Position numbers and translations under genes: made by a program. The notes under the pieces were generated by a model. That model saw only the letters and a list, made by a program, of their open reading frames with translations, had not been told where the DNA came from and ran no database searches. From NCBI RefSeq assembly GCF_013694105.1, contig NZ_JACEFG010000003.1:620001-684000 (forward strand): a stretch of 64,000 nt of DNA, in the 5' to 3' direction. Origin of the DNA: Halobacillus locisalis. Lineage in GTDB: Bacteria; Bacillota; Bacilli; Bacillales; Halobacillaceae. Positions 15,119 through 24,489 of this stretch are shown here, piece after piece; the stretch's first letter is position 1; every line of letters begins with the position of its first letter.

Positions 15119-16624
15119 ACCACATTTGAAACTTTTATGAAAGATGCCGCCGAGCATCAAACAATTCCCGTAACACAATCCTTTTATACTGATACATTAA
15201 CACCTATTCACATGTTTCATGCCTTGCAAGATGAAGCAGTGTATATGTTAGAAAGCCAAGATCCAGAGTCCCCTTGGTCGAATTATTCTTTCATCGGTCT
15301 CGATCCGATGCTTGAAATCAAAGAGAGAAACAATCAGTTCGTCGTTTCAGACTTTCATGAAAAAACGGAATCCTTTACATCAACGTTCAAGCAAGCATTT
15401 GAGTCTGTAGTAAGTACACTTAACGTCAAGCAAGCTGACGTACCTCTCCCGTTTAAAGGTGGAGGAGTGGGCTATATCAGTTATGATGCGATTTCCGATT
15501 ATGAGCCAGTTCCTAGACCAAAAGAAGATGACCAAAACCTATCGAACTACCACTTATTGTTTTGTCAGACGCTCATCGCTTATCATCACAAAACGAAAGA
15601 GACAACCATTCTTTCATTTGCCCGGTTAAATGATCCCGATGAAGCGAGAAGCGTATATGATCAATCTAAAGCACGGATCAATCAAGTGCAGCACCTATTA
15701 AAAACGAAAGCGAACCTTCCGGACTTAATGTTGACCGGTGAAGAGGGACGGAGTGAGTCGTTGACGTTCACTAGTAATTATGAGAAAGAGAACTTCAAAG
15801 AAGATGTTGAAAGGATAAAAGAATATATTCGAGCGGGAGATGTTTTTCAAGCTGTTTTATCTCAACGCTTTCATACGGTAACTGAACGCAATGGATTTGA
15901 GTTGTACCGTGTATTAAGAAACGTGAATCCATCCCCGTATATGTTCTACCTGAAATTTGATGGGGTAGAAGTAATCGGAAGTTCTCCAGAGCGATTGCTG
16001 GAAGTACAGGAAGGCAGGCTTGAGATTCACCCGATTGCAGGGACGAGAAAGCGTGGTGTTTCCTCTGAAGAGGATGAAGCACTAGCTGAAGACTTGATTT
16101 CTGATGAAAAGGAAATTGCGGAGCATCGCATGTTAGTCGATTTAGCCAGGAACGATATCGGGCGCGTTGCGAAGTTCGGAACAGTCGAAGTGCCGGAATA
16201 TATGACGATAGGTCGCTTCGCGAAAGTGATGCATATCATTAGTAAAGTAACCGGTCAATTACGTGACGACATATCCCCGATCGATGCGCTCATTTCAGCT
16301 TTTCCAGCCGGGACACTTTCGGGTGCTCCGAAAGTGAGGGCTATGCAAATTCTACGTGAGCTGGAGCCTACGCCAAGGAATTTATATGGTGGGGGGATCT
16401 TGTATTTGGGGTTTGATGGAAATATTGATTCGTGTATCACGATTCGTACAATGACTCTAGTCGGCCGAGACCTCTATATACAGGCAGGGGCTGGTGTCGT
16501 TGCCGATTCAGACCCGGAAGCTGAGTATCAGGAAACCTTGAATAAGGCGAGTGCATTGAAACAGACGATTGAATTAGCTGAGCAGATTTTTGAGACGAGT
16601 AGAGAAGGAGCGGAGACGAAATGA
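15116..16624 (+). CDS. trpE: Anthranilate synthase component I
   Basis: TrpE (502 residues) makes anthranilate from chorismate with ammonia supplied by the TrpG glutaminase. An N-terminal regulatory domain (from residue 20, with the LLESQDPESPWSNYSFIG type feedback region) precedes the chorismate-binding domain. Conserved blocks include GDVFQAVLSQRF, NPSPYMFY, IAGTRKRG, EHRMLVDLARNDIG, FPAGTLSGAPK and IQAGAGVVADSDPE. Its stop overlaps the trpD start (ATGA). Translation is probably controlled by the upstream TRAP leader. Confidence 0.97.
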   Translation: MTTFETFMKDAAEHQTIPVTQSFYTDTLTPIHMFHALQDEAVYMLESQDPESPWSNYSFIGLDPMLEIKERNNQFVVSDFHEKTESFTSTFKQAFESVVSTLNVKQADVPLPFKGGGVGYISYDAISDYEPVPRPKEDDQNLSNYHLLFCQTLIAYHHKTKETTILSFARLNDPDEARSVYDQSKARINQVQHLLKTKANLPDLMLTGEEGRSESLTFTSNYEKENFKEDVERIKEYIRAGDVFQAVLSQRFHTVTERNGFELYRVLRNVNPSPYMFYLKFDGVEVIGSSPERLLEVQEGRLEIHPIAGTRKRGVSSEEDEALAEDLISDEKEIAEHRMLVDLARNDIGRVAKFGTVEVPEYMTIGRFAKVMHIISKVTGQLRDDISPIDALISAFPAGTLSGAPKVRAMQILRELEPTPRNLYGGGILYLGFDGNIDSCITIRTMTLVGRDLYIQAGAGVVADSDPEAEYQETLNKASALKQTIELAEQIFETSREGAETK

Positions 16625-17643
16625 AAAATTTATTGAGTAAAGTCGTCGAAGGCGTCACATTAAGTGAAGAGGAAGCGTTCAAAGCTATGAATGCCATCAT
16701 GAACGGAGAAACATCCCAAGGACAACTGATGAGTATGTTGAGTGTACTAAGGTTCCGGGGAGAAACAGTTGAGGAAATGACTGGGTTTGTCCGTGCCATG
16801 AGAGAGAATATGACAAAACTCGAAACAGAGGATGACGACCTTGTCGATACATGCGGTACTGGAGGAGATGGGGCGTCAACGTTTAATATATCTACCGCCG
16901 TTTCCATCGTTCTTGCCGGTATGGGTGTCAAAGTCGCAAAACACGGTAATCGTAAAGTCTCATCAACCAGTGGCAGTGCTGATGTATTAGAAGCGCTAGG
17001 CATTCCCATTGATACGACTCCTGAACAGGGAGCGCGAGCTTTACGGGAGAAAGGGATGACGTTCCTATTCGCTCCGCTTTACCATCAAGCGATGAAACAC
17101 GCAGGTCCTGCTAGGCAAGAACTTGGGTTCAGAACGGTCTTCAACCTACTAGGCCCTATGTCTAACCCGGCGAATGCAAAGCGCCAGCTGATCGGAATCT
17201 ATGATACCGCTTATGCTGAGAAAATGGCAGAGGCCTTACATCAACTAGGATCGAAGCATGTACTCTTGGCTACAGGACGAGATGGAATGGATGAAATCAC
17301 CGTGACGGGGGTCACAGACCTGGTAGAGTTGAAAGATGGTGAGATTCAAAGATTCACGGTTACCCCTGAAGAGCTTGGGTTGAATCGAGGATCACTAGAA
17401 GACATCCAAATTGAAACAAAAGAAGAAAGTGCTACAATCATTGCAGACGTCATTAAAGGTAAAGCCAATGAGAGCGCCATGACAATCGTTACGATGAACG
17501 CTGCTGCAGGGTTGTACGTAGCCGGTAAAGTGGAGACCCTTAAAGAAGGGGTGAAGCAAGTTCAGTGTGCGATTGAGAAACGCGTCGTAGAAAACTACTA
17601 CCATTCCATTGCCGAAGAAAAGGAGAATCGCCAGTATGCTTGA
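16621..17643 (+). CDS. trpD: Anthranilate phosphoribosyltransferase
   Basis: TrpD (340 residues) transfers phosphoribose from PRPP to anthranilate. The PRPP-binding loop is DTCGTGGDGASTFNIST, and KHGNRKVSSTSGSADVLEALG and HAGPARQELGFRTVFNLLGP are family blocks. Its ATG overlaps the trpE stop by four bases, giving translational coupling, and its 3' end overlaps trpC by eight bases. Confidence 0.97.
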   Translation: MKNLLSKVVEGVTLSEEEAFKAMNAIMNGETSQGQLMSMLSVLRFRGETVEEMTGFVRAMRENMTKLETEDDDLVDTCGTGGDGASTFNISTAVSIVLAGMGVKVAKHGNRKVSSTSGSADVLEALGIPIDTTPEQGARALREKGMTFLFAPLYHQAMKHAGPARQELGFRTVFNLLGPMSNPANAKRQLIGIYDTAYAEKMAEALHQLGSKHVLLATGRDGMDEITVTGVTDLVELKDGEIQRFTVTPEELGLNRGSLEDIQIETKEESATIIADVIKGKANESAMTIVTMNAAAGLYVAGKVETLKEGVKQVQCAIEKRVVENYYHSIAEEKENRQYA

Positions 17644-18400
17644 AACCATTTTAGCCGTAAAAAAACAAGAACTTCAGCAACTCTATTTGCCAGAAGAACA
17701 ACAAACGACACGACGATCTTTGCGTGATTCCCTTCTCGAATCTCCTTATATAGCAGGTCTTATCGCGGAAGTGAAGAAAGCATCACCATCAAAAGGAATC
17801 ATCCGTGAAGATTTCAACCCAACTCAAATTGCTGCGGACTACAATCAGGCAGGCGTGCAGGCCATTTCTGTACTGACCGATCAACATTTCTTTCAGGGGC
17901 ATCGTGATTTTTTGACGACAATCAAGCAAAATGTCGATGTTCCTATCCTTAGAAAAGACTTCATCATCGATCCTGTCCAAGTCGTGGAAAGTGCCTATAT
18001 CGGAGCAGATGCGATTCTGCTTATCGGCGAAGCGTTGGAAGCAAGACAACTTCATGAACTTTATAATCAAGCTTATGATTTAGGAATGGAAGCACTTGTC
18101 GAAGTGCATAGTGAAGAAACGTTGGATCGTGTACTGAATGAATTCACGCCCCGAATTGTAGGTGTTAACAACCGGAACCTTCATACGTTTGAAACGAAGC
18201 TCTCCCAAACAGAACGTATGGCATCTCTTGTACCTGAAGAATCATTGCTTGTATCTGAAAGTGGAATTGTCAATTATGAGGACGTACAGGATGTTGTCGA
18301 ATATGGAGCAAAGGCCATCTTAGTAGGAGAATCACTGATGAGACAAAATCAGATTGTTGAAGGAGTACAACGATTGATGAATGGGGTGGGTGAGTCATGA
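17636..18400 (+). CDS. trpC: Indole-3-glycerol-phosphate synthase
   Basis: TrpC (254 residues) is a TIM barrel that closes the indole ring. Blocks EVKKASPSKGIIREDF, VLTDQHFFQGHRDFL, ILRKDFIIDPVQ, VGVNNRNLHTF and LVSESGI are all present. I chose ATG 17636, preceded by AAAAGGAG; it overlaps the end of trpD. TrpC is separate from TrpF, as in B. subtilis and unlike the enterobacterial fusion. Confidence 0.97.
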   Translation: MLETILAVKKQELQQLYLPEEQQTTRRSLRDSLLESPYIAGLIAEVKKASPSKGIIREDFNPTQIAADYNQAGVQAISVLTDQHFFQGHRDFLTTIKQNVDVPILRKDFIIDPVQVVESAYIGADAILLIGEALEARQLHELYNQAYDLGMEALVEVHSEETLDRVLNEFTPRIVGVNNRNLHTFETKLSQTERMASLVPEESLLVSESGIVNYEDVQDVVEYGAKAILVGESLMRQNQIVEGVQRLMNGVGES

Positions 18401-19053
18401 AAGAGCCGATTGTAAAACTTTGTGGCAATCGATCGCTATCTGATGTTGCCAAAACATCTTCATCTAACGCTACTCATCTTGGGTTCATTTTTGTGAATCG
18501 AACGAAGAGATATGTGAGACCCGAACAAGTCGGACGTTGGATTAAAAAAATGAGGCCTAATCAGAAACTCGTCGGTGTATTTGTCAACCCGACGATCAGT
18601 GAATTAGAAGAAGTTCTCCACTTTGTTCCATTAGACGTCATCCAATTGCACGGTAGCGAAACGGTCTCCCACTTGTTAAAAGTAAAAGAGGCGACAGGCT
18701 TGCCTGTGTGGAAGGTGATTCATCACCAGGAAGATGGCCCAGCACAAATGCACCTATTTCAAGGTGTCGCAGACGGGTATGTCATCGACTCCAAAGTAAA
18801 AGGTGCTCATGGTGGTACAGGGGTGCAGTTCGACTGGGGATCGATTCCATCGTATAAAGCATTGGCCGAAGAACAGGGGGTCCCTTTTCTTATAGCAGGC
18901 GGCGTCAACCCGGATAACATCTCGGAATTACTCCGTTATGCACCTGACGGAATTGACTTATCTAGTGGATCAGAAACAAATGAACAGAAAGATATCGGTA
19001 AGATTCAATCGATTATGAAAGAGGTGGAGCGCAATGTTGCAAGTATTTCCTGA
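18397..19053 (+). CDS. trpF: Phosphoribosylanthranilate isomerase
   Basis: TrpF (218 residues) is a small TIM barrel catalysing the Amadori rearrangement before TrpC. It shows [11 protein letters not shown] with the catalytic Cys, [24 protein letters not shown] and [11 protein letters not shown]. The start overlaps the trpC stop by four bases (ATGA). It is followed, with overlap, by trpB. Confidence 0.95.
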   Translation: MKEPIVKLCGNRSLSDVAKTSSSNATHLGFIFVNRTKRYVRPEQVGRWIKKMRPNQKLVGVFVNPTISELEEVLHFVPLDVIQLHGSETVSHLLKVKEATGLPVWKVIHHQEDGPAQMHLFQGVADGYVIDSKVKGAHGGTGVQFDWGSIPSYKALAEEQGVPFLIAGGVNPDNISELLRYAPDGIDLSSGSETNEQKDIGKIQSIMKEVERNVASIS

Positions 19054-20239
19054 TGTAAAAGGTCGCTTTGGAGACTTTGGCGGAAAATATGTCCCAGAAA
19101 CCCTGATGGGTCCTTTACAAGAATTAGAAGAGGCGTTAGATGAGGCGATGGAAGATCAGTCATTCCTCGATGAATACCATTATGTCTTGCAGGAATATGC
19201 AGGAAGACCTACGGCGTTGACCTTTGCAGATAAAATGACTGAACACTTAGGTGGCGCGAAAATCTATCTGAAGCGAGAAGATTTGAACCATACGGGGGCG
19301 CACAAACTGAACAATGCCATTGGTCAAGCCTTGTTAGCCAAACGAATGGGTAAGAAAAAGATCATTGCAGAAACGGGGGCTGGACAACACGGAGTGGCTT
19401 CTGCAACAGTGGCAGCGAAGTTCGGTCTTGAATGTAAAGTCTTCATGGGAGAAGAAGACATTAGGCGCCAAGAACTGAATGTGTTCAGAATGAAGTTATT
19501 AGGTGCTGAAGTCATTTCTGTTTCAAGCGGAAATGGGACGTTGAAAGATGCAACGAACGAAGCGATCCGATATTGGGTCGCCAATTGTGAAGACCACTTC
19601 TATTTAATCGGTTCCGTGGTGGGTCCTCATCCGTATCCTGGAATGGTACGAAACTTCCAGCGTGTCATCGGTGATGAGTCCAAACAGCAATTTTCTGCTG
19701 TGGAACACGCTGTTCCAGATCGTATCTACGCTTGCGTAGGCGGAGGCAGTAATGCGATGGGCATGTTTTATCCATTCCTTGAGGACGACGCCGAATTAAT
19801 TGGAGTCGAAGCGGCTGGTAAAGGTGTCGATACACCTGAGCATGCAGCGACATTAACCAAAGGCACACCTGGTGTCATTCATGGATCTCTTACGTATTTG
19901 ATGCAGGATGATAATGGACAAATCACAGAACCTTATTCGATTTCAGCAGGGCTGGATTATCCAGGGATCGGGCCAGAGCATGCGCACTTGTTTAAAACAA
20001 GAAGAGTCCGTTATGAATCGATTACTGACCAAGAAGCCTTGGATGCTCTGAAATTATTGACTGAAAAAGAAGGCATCATTCCCGCGATCGAAACGGCACA
20101 TGCCTTAGCTCAAGCCTTTAAGGAAGCGCAAGAGATGTCTTCCGAAGAGACCATCTTAATCAACCTGTCTGGTCGTGGCGATAAAGACATGGCTACATTA
20201 ATGGAACATTTTCAGGAGGAGGTCGACCATGCTGACTAA
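19034..20239 (+). CDS. trpB: Tryptophan synthase beta subunit
   Basis: TrpB (401 residues) is the PLP enzyme that condenses indole with serine. The PLP lysine is in [18 protein letters not shown], the catalytic region is [11 protein letters not shown], the phosphate loop [10 protein letters not shown] is present, and the C-terminal region reads LSGRGDKDM. It begins within the 3' end of trpF, with GAGGTGGAG as ribosome site, and overlaps trpA by 11 bases. Confidence 0.98.
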   Translation: MLQVFPDVKGRFGDFGGKYVPETLMGPLQELEEALDEAMEDQSFLDEYHYVLQEYAGRPTALTFADKMTEHLGGAKIYLKREDLNHTGAHKLNNAIGQALLAKRMGKKKIIAETGAGQHGVASATVAAKFGLECKVFMGEEDIRRQELNVFRMKLLGAEVISVSSGNGTLKDATNEAIRYWVANCEDHFYLIGSVVGPHPYPGMVRNFQRVIGDESKQQFSAVEHAVPDRIYACVGGGSNAMGMFYPFLEDDAELIGVEAAGKGVDTPEHAATLTKGTPGVIHGSLTYLMQDDNGQITEPYSISAGLDYPGIGPEHAHLFKTRRVRYESITDQEALDALKLLTEKEGIIPAIETAHALAQAFKEAQEMSSEETILINLSGRGDKDMATLMEHFQEEVDHAD

Positions 20240-21032
20240 ACAAGCCTTTCAAGGCAAATTAACGAAAACCGAAAACTTGTTTATCCCATTCATCGTCGCG
20301 GGAGATCCGAGTCCTGAACTGACCATTGAGTACGCATTGCGCCTGCAAGAACAAGGAGCAGACATCTTAGAGCTCGGAGTCCCTTACTCTGATCCATTGG
20401 CGGATGGGCCTACGATTCAACGTGCAGCCAAAAGAGCATTGAACGCAGGAATGAGCTTGCGCAAAGCTATTCAACTTGTTCCAGAATTGCGTAAGCGTGG
20501 TTTAGAAATACCGGTGGTCATCTTCACCTATTACAATCCAGTCTTAAGAATTGGCCATGAGGAGTTCTTCGATCTGCTTGAAGAGAATGGAGTAGAGGGA
20601 GTCTTGATTCCTGATCTTCCTTACGAGGAAAGTGAAGAGATTCGCGACCTTGCTTTACAGAAAGAGATCGAATTTATTTCTTTAGTGGCACCAAATTCTG
20701 ATAAGCGTGTGAAGCAAATCGCTGAGCATGCGAGAGGCTTCTTATATTGTGTTTCAACGCTCGGCGTCACAGGGGAACGCAACCAGATGACAGCGGAAGC
20801 CCTGCAATTTATTGAAAAAGTAAAAGAGCATAGTTCAGTGCCGGTCGCTGTCGGTTTCGGTATATCAAGTTACGAGCACGTCCAACTGGTCAATGAACAT
20901 GCTGACGGAGTCATCATTGGTAGTAAAATTGTGAGAATCATAGAGAGTAGTTTAGACAAAATAGAAAGCGGACAAACAAGCGATGTCCTAGAGGAGTTTT
21001 CAGAGGAAATCAGACGGTTGGTAAAAGGATAA
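20229..21032 (+). CDS. trpA: Tryptophan synthase alpha subunit
   Basis: TrpA (267 residues) splits indole-glycerol phosphate and channels indole to TrpB. It carries [15 protein letters not shown], the catalytic Glu in [20 protein letters not shown], the catalytic Asp in [11 protein letters not shown], and [10 protein letters not shown] for phosphate binding. Its TAA stop lies inside the TRAP target of trpG. Confidence 0.97.
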   Translation: MLTKQAFQGKLTKTENLFIPFIVAGDPSPELTIEYALRLQEQGADILELGVPYSDPLADGPTIQRAAKRALNAGMSLRKAIQLVPELRKRGLEIPVVIFTYYNPVLRIGHEEFFDLLEENGVEGVLIPDLPYEESEEIRDLALQKEIEFISLVAPNSDKRVKQIAEHARGFLYCVSTLGVTGERNQMTAEALQFIEKVKEHSSVPVAVGFGISSYEHVQLVNEHADGVIIGSKIVRIIESSLDKIESGQTSDVLEEFSEEIRRLVKG

Positions 21033-21054
21033 AGAGTAGAGGAGCTGAGCTGAG
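21025..21054 (+). promoter_or_regulatory. TRAP target overlapping the trpG ribosome site
   Basis: The segment 21032-21054 contains five NAG triplets (AAG, TAG, GAG, GAG, GAG), each separated by exactly two bases, with another AAG at 21025. The second GAG is part of GGAG, the trpG Shine-Dalgarno. TRAP binding would block trpG translation directly, as known for B. subtilis trpG. Confidence 0.7.
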
Positions 21055-21636
21055 TTGATCTATATGATCGATCATTATGATAGCTTCACCTACAATCTCG
21101 TGCAGTATTTGGGCGAGATGGGTCAAGAAGTCGTCGTAAGAAGAAATGACGAGATAGATTTTGAAGAGCTGGAACAATTAGATCCGGATTTGATTTTTCT
21201 ATCTCCGGGTCCTTGTTCTCCAGATGAAACAGGGAAGACGTTAGAAGTCATTGAAAAGTACAAAGAGAAGAAGCCTATATTTGGAGTGTGCCTAGGACAT
21301 CAAGCAATTGCACAGGTGTTTGGAGGTCATGTCATCCGGGCTGAATACTTGATGCATGGTAAATCTTCCAATGTGTTTCATGATTCAAGTGGCATCTACG
21401 AGGGACTACCCAACCCTATGGAAGCGATGCGGTATCATTCGTTGATTGTGGATTTGAAAGGACTGCCAGAATGCTTTGAAGTGACGGCAGCAACCGTAAA
21501 TGGTGAAATTATGGGAATCCGTCATACAGAATTGCCGATAGAGGGAGTACAATTTCACCCGGAATCTATTGGCACGAACGATGGAAAGCGGTTAGTAGAA
21601 AATGTCGTGAAAAACCGAATGAAATCTATGATTTGA
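21055..21636 (+). CDS. trpG: Glutamine amidotransferase of anthranilate/aminodeoxychorismate synthase
   Basis: A 193-residue class I glutaminase that supplies ammonia to TrpE and, in bacilli, also to PabB (hence trpG/pabA). The nucleophile is in FGVCLGHQAIA, the oxyanion region is SPGPCSPDETG, and the His-Glu pair is in GVQFHPESIGT. The start is TTG at 21055, with GGAG ten bases upstream. In B. subtilis this gene sits in the folate operon; here it ends the trp operon but keeps a TRAP target. Confidence 0.93.
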   Translation: MIYMIDHYDSFTYNLVQYLGEMGQEVVVRRNDEIDFEELEQLDPDLIFLSPGPCSPDETGKTLEVIEKYKEKKPIFGVCLGHQAIAQVFGGHVIRAEYLMHGKSSNVFHDSSGIYEGLPNPMEAMRYHSLIVDLKGLPECFEVTAATVNGEIMGIRHTELPIEGVQFHPESIGTNDGKRLVENVVKNRMKSMI

Positions 21637-21639
21637 GAA

Positions 21640-21677
21640 AAGAGTGGTCGTCTTATAAAAGGCGATCACTCTTTTTT
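21640..21677 (+). terminator. trp operon terminator
   Basis: A long stem with wobble pairs (AGAGTGGTCGTCTT with AAGGCGATCACTCT) is followed by TTTTTTATT. Confidence 0.85.
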
Positions 21678-21726
21678 ATTGTGGGTATTTAGACTTATTT
21701 TCTGTCTCAATGAACAGGGAATAAAT

Positions 21727-21745
21727 GAAATTTTATAGAAATTTC
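21727..21745. promoter_or_regulatory. AT-rich palindrome upstream of the symporter
   Basis: The 7-bp arms GAAATTT/AAATTTC have a 5-bp spacer. This resembles a weak CodY box but deviates in the centre. The rest of the 310-bp gap (21678-21990) is AT-rich with no gene and no recognised riboswitch. Confidence 0.3.
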
Positions 21746-21990
21746 TAAAAAAATACTCAATTTCTAGAAGTAGTGAAACCATAACAATAAGTAGAGGTGG
21801 AAAAAATACCCTTGTATAAAAAAGTTTGAAAATATCCCCCTAAATCCCTGTATGGAGAGGATTTTTACAAGTTTTCATTTTGTGTTACGTTAAATAGCGT
21901 CGCAAATGAGAGCGATTTATCACATCGGCCGGTGGATAAGAATACTCATCAAGATGAACTAGCATATTTTTAGGAGCTGATTTAAAAGTC

Positions 21991-23406
21991 ATGGAACTGA
22001 CACAAGATCCAACTCTTTTGTGGTTTATAGCTATTTATGGAATCATTATGGTAGGTATTGGGATATTCATGTCGAAGAAAGTAGCGGGTAGTGAAGACTT
22101 TGTACTAGCTGGTAAAAGTTTAGGACCATTCGTGTTGATGGGAACGTTACTCGCAACATGGACAGGTAGTGGAAGTATATCAGGTGGAGAAACTTCGATG
22201 GCATTCAGTTACGGAATTCTTCCATCATTGATGATGATGCTCCCAACGTTAGTCGGTATTATCGTATTATATGTGGTCGCACCGAAAATCCGTGCGTACG
22301 GTAAATTTACTGTATCAGGAATTTTGGAAGCGAAATATGGTCGAACATCCCGGAACATTGCGAGTGTTATTATCATTCTTGCTTATGTAGGTATCGTTTC
22401 TTATCAAATGAAAGGTTTCGGTTTTATATTGAATCTTACTACAGGCATGACCGTTCAAACCGGAACGTTGATTGGTGCTATTATGATTATCTTCCTTGCG
22501 ATGATTGGGGGACTTCGTTCTGTATCCCAAACAGATGCGATCAGCGGTTTCCTGATGGTCGGCGGATTGATTGTGACGGTTCCGACGATTATTTTCATTG
22601 CTGGTGGATGGAGTGAAATCGTCGCGAATGTCCCTGAGACACATATGAGCGCAACGGGTGGACTGACGACGATTCAAATGATCGGTTACTTACTTCCTTC
22701 GCTTTTCTTACTACTAGGTGACCAGAATATGTATCAACGTTTGGCGTCTTCTAAAGGGGATAAGTCGGCTAAGCGTGCACAGCTTGGTTGGTTGATTGCG
22801 ATGCTATTTATTTCGCCATCTATTTCTATTATTGCGTTTGCTTCAAGGTCGCTGTTCCCGAACATCGATCCGGGTATGGCGTTAATGGCGACAACTGTAG
22901 CGATGCCTGTAGCAGTCGGTGGTATCCTACTAGCCGCAGCAGCATCATTCATCATTACGACAGGGAACTCTTATTTACTGTCCGCTGCCACTAACCTAAC
23001 GTACGACTTGTACGGGAAGTATATGAACGAAGAAGCTTCGGATAAGAAATTACTATCGATGACTAGGATCTTTATCGTAGCCTTGGGGCTCTTCGCGTTC
23101 TTGATCATTAGCTACTTCCCTACAGTACTAAGTGTGCAGATGTATGCCTATACCGTATACGGTGCAGGCTTGACTCCAGCATTACTAGCTGTTTTCTTCT
23201 GGAAACGAGTCAACTCGATCGGAGGAATATCTTCGATGGTTGCAGGTGTCGTCACAACCTTGACGTGGGAAGTCATTCTGCAAAAACCATTTGAAGTCAA
23301 TAGTGTCGTTGTAGCTGTACCCGTAGCTGTCATTGTTCTGATTGTGGCTACGTTACTGACTACGAATGATCACTATCAGACACGTGAAGCAACATCAAAT
23401 GCATAG
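21991..23406 (+). CDS. Sodium:solute symporter (SSS family)
   Basis: A 471-residue carrier with about 13 TM helices. The N-terminal signature SEDFVLAGKSLGPFVLMGTLLATWTGSGS is typical of SSS proteins, with unwound TM1, and GGLRSVSQTDAISGFLM and the TM8 region ASFIITTGNSYLLSAATNLTYDLY carrying the sodium-site Ser/Thr are present. The substrate is not identifiable; proline, pantothenate or an organic acid are possible. The ribosome site AGGAG lies an unusually long 14 bases from the ATG. The gene is monocistronic with a long 5' region and a strong terminator. Confidence 0.88.
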   Translation: MELTQDPTLLWFIAIYGIIMVGIGIFMSKKVAGSEDFVLAGKSLGPFVLMGTLLATWTGSGSISGGETSMAFSYGILPSLMMMLPTLVGIIVLYVVAPKIRAYGKFTVSGILEAKYGRTSRNIASVIIILAYVGIVSYQMKGFGFILNLTTGMTVQTGTLIGAIMIIFLAMIGGLRSVSQTDAISGFLMVGGLIVTVPTIIFIAGGWSEIVANVPETHMSATGGLTTIQMIGYLLPSLFLLLGDQNMYQRLASSKGDKSAKRAQLGWLIAMLFISPSISIIAFASRSLFPNIDPGMALMATTVAMPVAVGGILLAAAASFIITTGNSYLLSAATNLTYDLYGKYMNEEASDKKLLSMTRIFIVALGLFAFLIISYFPTVLSVQMYAYTVYGAGLTPALLAVFFWKRVNSIGGISSMVAGVVTTLTWEVILQKPFEVNSVVVAVPVAVIVLIVATLLTTNDHYQTREATSNA

Positions 23407-23412
23407 TGCTCC

Positions 23413-23444
23413 AAAACCTCTCAGCTTCTGCTGAGAGGTTTTTT
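23413..23444 (+). terminator. Terminator of the SSS symporter
   Basis: The stem AAAACCTCTCAG/CTGAGAGGTTTT has a short loop and ends in a T-tract. Confidence 0.9.
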
Positions 23445-23571
23445 ACACGAAATGGACGGAGGATAGTTCAAAGGTCATCATTTGAAAAAATGAAAAGAAA
23501 ACGGTCACAAATTTCGTCATTATTCTTAATAGTATAAAAGAATAGGATACGCGCGAAGGGAGGTAAACCCA

Positions 23572-24447
23572 TTGAAATTCCGCACGCTTATGATGTGCAC
23601 TTTTCTGATTTGCACGATCATCCTTATGCCATTTACCGTTTTCGCATCAAATGGAAAAGCACCTGATCACTCAAAAGCAGAAGAGAAAAAAGAGACGGTT
23701 GAACAGAAACGAGAAACGCCCAATACGAAACAAAAGAATAAGAAAGACAAGGGCGCTGAACCATCAGTTGATTCAAAGGCTGATTCTAAACCTAAGTCTC
23801 AAACTAAGCCGCCTGAACCGACGTCTAAGGCCCCTGATCACTCGAATGCTGATCGATCAGAGAATTCTGTTCATAAGGGCAAAAGTGGAGAGGCTTCTGA
23901 GAAAAAGCGTGACGACAGAGGGAATCCCCCTGACCATGCAAAGGCCGATAAAGAAAAGCAACCTAACATGGATAAGCACATAGAGGAGAAGGTTGATCCA
24001 GAACTCCCTGTTAAGGAAGAAGTTCCATCTGACAGTCCATCACTTTCTCCATCGGTAGAGCATATAGAGAGAGAAGTGAAACAGAACGACTCAACAAGTC
24101 ACAAGGAAAATCCTTCTAGTAACAAGAAGGAAGCACCGTCAACTAAAGCAAATGTCCATAAAAGACCTGTTCAAAAGCCTGTCCCATCCCCTGAACGATT
24201 ACCTACTCCACAGCCAGTCAAAGACGGGATCACTTTTTCATATTCGTCTCAAAAAGCCGGAAGCAAATCGGGGAAAGATCGATCCTTTTCCCATGATACG
24301 ACCGTGTGGACTGCTGTTAATATGATAGGATCGTCAGGAGGACAAGATTTACGTTACATACTGGTGTCGAGACATCATATGTTGCGAAGTCAATGGATGA
24401 ATGCCCCACCGGAACAACCACCGAAGATGTCTCCTTTATTTTCATAG
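23572..24447 (+). CDS. Secreted low-complexity protein with PDHxKA motifs
   Basis: A 291-residue protein starting at TTG 23572 with GGGAGG eight bases upstream. A signal peptide (about residues 1-25, ending TVFA-SNG) is followed by a Lys/Glu/Ser/Pro-rich region with no predicted fold. A short motif recurs: GKAPDHSKAE at the mature N-terminus, SKAPDHSNAD in the middle and GNPPDHAKAD later. The final about 50 residues are less biased (TTVWTAVNMIGSSGGQDLRYILVS) and might fold. I do not recognise a family. It lies 42 bp upstream of a second secreted repeat protein, suggesting co-expression. Confidence 0.7.
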   Translation: MKFRTLMMCTFLICTIILMPFTVFASNGKAPDHSKAEEKKETVEQKRETPNTKQKNKKDKGAEPSVDSKADSKPKSQTKPPEPTSKAPDHSNADRSENSVHKGKSGEASEKKRDDRGNPPDHAKADKEKQPNMDKHIEEKVDPELPVKEEVPSDSPSLSPSVEHIEREVKQNDSTSHKENPSSNKKEAPSTKANVHKRPVQKPVPSPERLPTPQPVKDGITFSYSSQKAGSKSGKDRSFSHDTTVWTAVNMIGSSGGQDLRYILVSRHHMLRSQWMNAPPEQPPKMSPLFS

Positions 24448-24489
24448 AATAGACAAACCAATTCTAAAAAATTAAAGGAGAGATTAATA

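Noticed and set aside
23500-23572. Extracytoplasmic sigma-factor promoter before the secreted repeat genes
   Set aside because: GGTCACAAATTTCGTC is suggestive, but I could not match a defined consensus with correct spacing.
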